A stretch of DNA of 64,000 nucleotides from assembly GCA_018333075.1 (NCBI GenBank), contig BORH01000015.1, forward strand, positions 1 through 64,000. Reading direction: 5' to 3'. The notes beneath the pieces were generated by a model. It saw only the letters and a program-made list of their open reading frames with translations. It did no database searches and was not told the origin of the DNA. Both the position numbers and the translations under genes were made by a program. The stretch comes from Heyndrickxia sporothermodurans. GTDB taxonomy: Bacteria; Bacillota; Bacilli; Bacillales; Bacillaceae_C. Shown here piece after piece: positions 62,926 through 64,000 of this stretch. Positions within the stretch are counted from its first letter, which is position 1; every line of letters starts with the position of its first letter.

Positions 62926-64000
62926 TTAGATCATCAATTTACTCATGAAATCATTCACATGACATTCATTCAATTTCTTTGAATCCATACATACCTTCAA
63001 AATTTCTTGAACCTGTTTTTCTGGAAAACGTGTTTCCAAGTTTGCTTGAAATTTCTTTAAAAGCAGAGGGATACCTTCATCTCTGCGGAAAGGATGCCCA
63101 ATTGGATAGTGATATTCGATTTTTTTACTAATAGATCCATCTTTAAAATAAATCTGCACGGCATTAGCGATGGAGCGAAGGTTTGGATCAAAATAATCCA
63201 AACTATATTGTTTATTTTCAACAATCTCCATTTTTTCTCGTAAAAGATCGATACGAAAATCCTCCGCCACATCGTCTTCATAATGATCGGCATTTATCGT
63301 TCCATATATGAGTCCAATTGCCGTAATATATTGAAGACAATGATCACGATCAGCAGGATTATGGAGCAGTCCTTTTTTATCTAAAATTCGAATCGCCGAT
63401 TCCTGAGTGTGAATCACAATTCTATCTATATCATCTAGCCGGTCTATTACTATTGGATGTAATTGAACCGCACATTCAGCAGCAGTCTGGGCATGAAATT
63501 CTGCTGGGTAGGATATTTTAAACAAAATATTCTCAATAACATATGAATCAAGTTGGCAGCTTAATGTAATTTCTTTTCCACCAAACAATACATCCTGAAA
63601 TCCCCATTTTGGAGCAGAAAGTGCAGTAGAATATCCCATCTCTCCCTTTAAAGCCATTAAGGCCAAACGAACTCCTCTACTCGTAGCATCCCCAGCCGCC
63701 CATGATTTCCTTGAGCCAGTATTCGGAAAATGACGATAGGTTCGCAAGCTGGCGTTGTCAATCCAAGCATTCGAGATAGCATTTATAATTTCTTCCTTTG
63801 TTCCACCAAGCATTCCTGTAACAACAGCAGCTGATGCAATTTTTACAAATAAGACATGATCTAATCCTCGCCGATTTAAACTGTTCGTTAATGCTAGAAC
63901 CCCTTGGATTTCGTGGGCTTTTACGATTGCTTCCAGCACATTTTTCATCTTTAAGTTTTGATTCCTACTTCGGCTAATATAATCTGCTACTGCCAGTATC
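62926..64000 (-). CDS. prpD: 2-methylcitrate dehydratase, MmgE/PrpD family (5' end outside)
   Basis: The 3' about 358 codons of a PrpD-type 2-methylcitrate dehydratase. The frame stays open past the ATG at 63948 to the right window edge, with [12 protein letters not shown] matching the family before it. That ATG is therefore internal and the gene is partial here (full members are about 470-485 residues). Conserved parts: [50 protein letters not shown]. It dehydrates 2-methylcitrate to methylaconitate. It is directly upstream of prpB. Confidence 0.92.
   Translation of the reverse strand, partial: ILAVADYISRSRNQNLKMKNVLEAIVKAHEIQGVLALTNSLNRRGLDHVLFVKIASAAVVTGMLGGTKEEIINAISNAWIDNASLRTYRHFPNTGSRKSWAAGDATSRGVRLALMALKGEMGYSTALSAPKWGFQDVLFGGKEITLSCQLDSYVIENILFKISYPAEFHAQTAAECAVQLHPIVIDRLDDIDRIVIHTQESAIRILDKKGLLHNPADRDHCLQYITAIGLIYGTINADHYEDDVAEDFRIDLLREKMEIVENKQYSLDYFDPNLRSIANAVQIYFKDGSISKKIEYHYPIGHPFRRDEGIPLLLKKFQANLETRFPEKQVQEILKVCMDSKKLNECHVNDFMSKLMI

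Overview
The window is low-GC DNA from a spore-forming member of the Bacillaceae (Bacillota). A truncated 16S rRNA 5' end at the left edge carries the usual Bacillus leader and tandem promoters. Other indicators are a YhgD/YhgE pair, a NucB sporulation nuclease, a SinI-type anti-repressor, a SLAP-domain protein, a PyrR-type RNA attenuator and near-universal AGGAGG/GGTGA ribosome-binding sites. The genus cannot be fixed from this fragment. No prophage, transposase, CRISPR array or tRNA was seen.

Layout. 1-560: rrn operon start (minus strand). 560-3.8 kb: yhgE and its TetR regulator yhgD, with a degenerate tandem duplication of their junction and three matching operators. 4.1-10.1 kb: a membrane protein; an MFS transporter behind a PyrR attenuator; then an M19 dipeptidase, a DUF819 membrane protein and an XRE-cupin regulator. 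10.1-12.2 kb: a gene graveyard (KtrB/TrkH and SIMPL remnants). 12.2-14.4 kb: an operon of an ECF sigma factor, a PadR-like regulator and a divergent SEDS (FtsW/RodA) protein. 15-23 kb: proline dehydrogenase, a hydrolase, an MFS exporter divergent from an XRE-TPR regulator, a SLAP protein, and small membrane, XRE and lipoprotein genes. 23.4-29.7 kb: a 1742-residue kinase/ATPase/histidine kinase, a SinI-like small protein and an OmpR-type response regulator.

29.8-34.4 kb: a TetR - NCS1 permease - DUF917 - hydantoinase operon. 34.7-35.7 kb: nucB and a 20-bp-period degenerate repeat array. 35.7-40.8 kb: a glycolate oxidase operon (GntR, glcD, glcF) divergent from an ACS-family transporter, with shared operators and a cre-like site. 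40.9-43.9 kb: TerC, a TolB-like secreted protein and an AraC/GyrI regulator. 44.4-46.9 kb: a decayed amino-acid ABC transporter containing a dispersed Bacillaceae-type repeat. 47-52.8 kb: amino-acid permease, azoreductase, succinate-semialdehyde dehydrogenase, a 51-bp minisatellite and an acetyltransferase. 52.9-58.5 kb: three exporters with AraC and LysR regulators; one of them has a leader-peptide ORF and a sequestered Shine-Dalgarno. 58.6-64 kb: GrpB, an acetyltransferase, a GH35 beta-galactosidase, and prpB-prpD of the 2-methylcitrate cycle (prpD runs off the right edge).

The genes are mostly small, self-regulated uptake, efflux and catabolic units. The strongest leads are the PyrR-controlled MFS transporter, the leader peptide before the Bcr/CflA exporter, the 20-bp phased repeat, the SEDS protein with an altered catalytic motif, and the apparent pseudokinase domain of the giant sensor.
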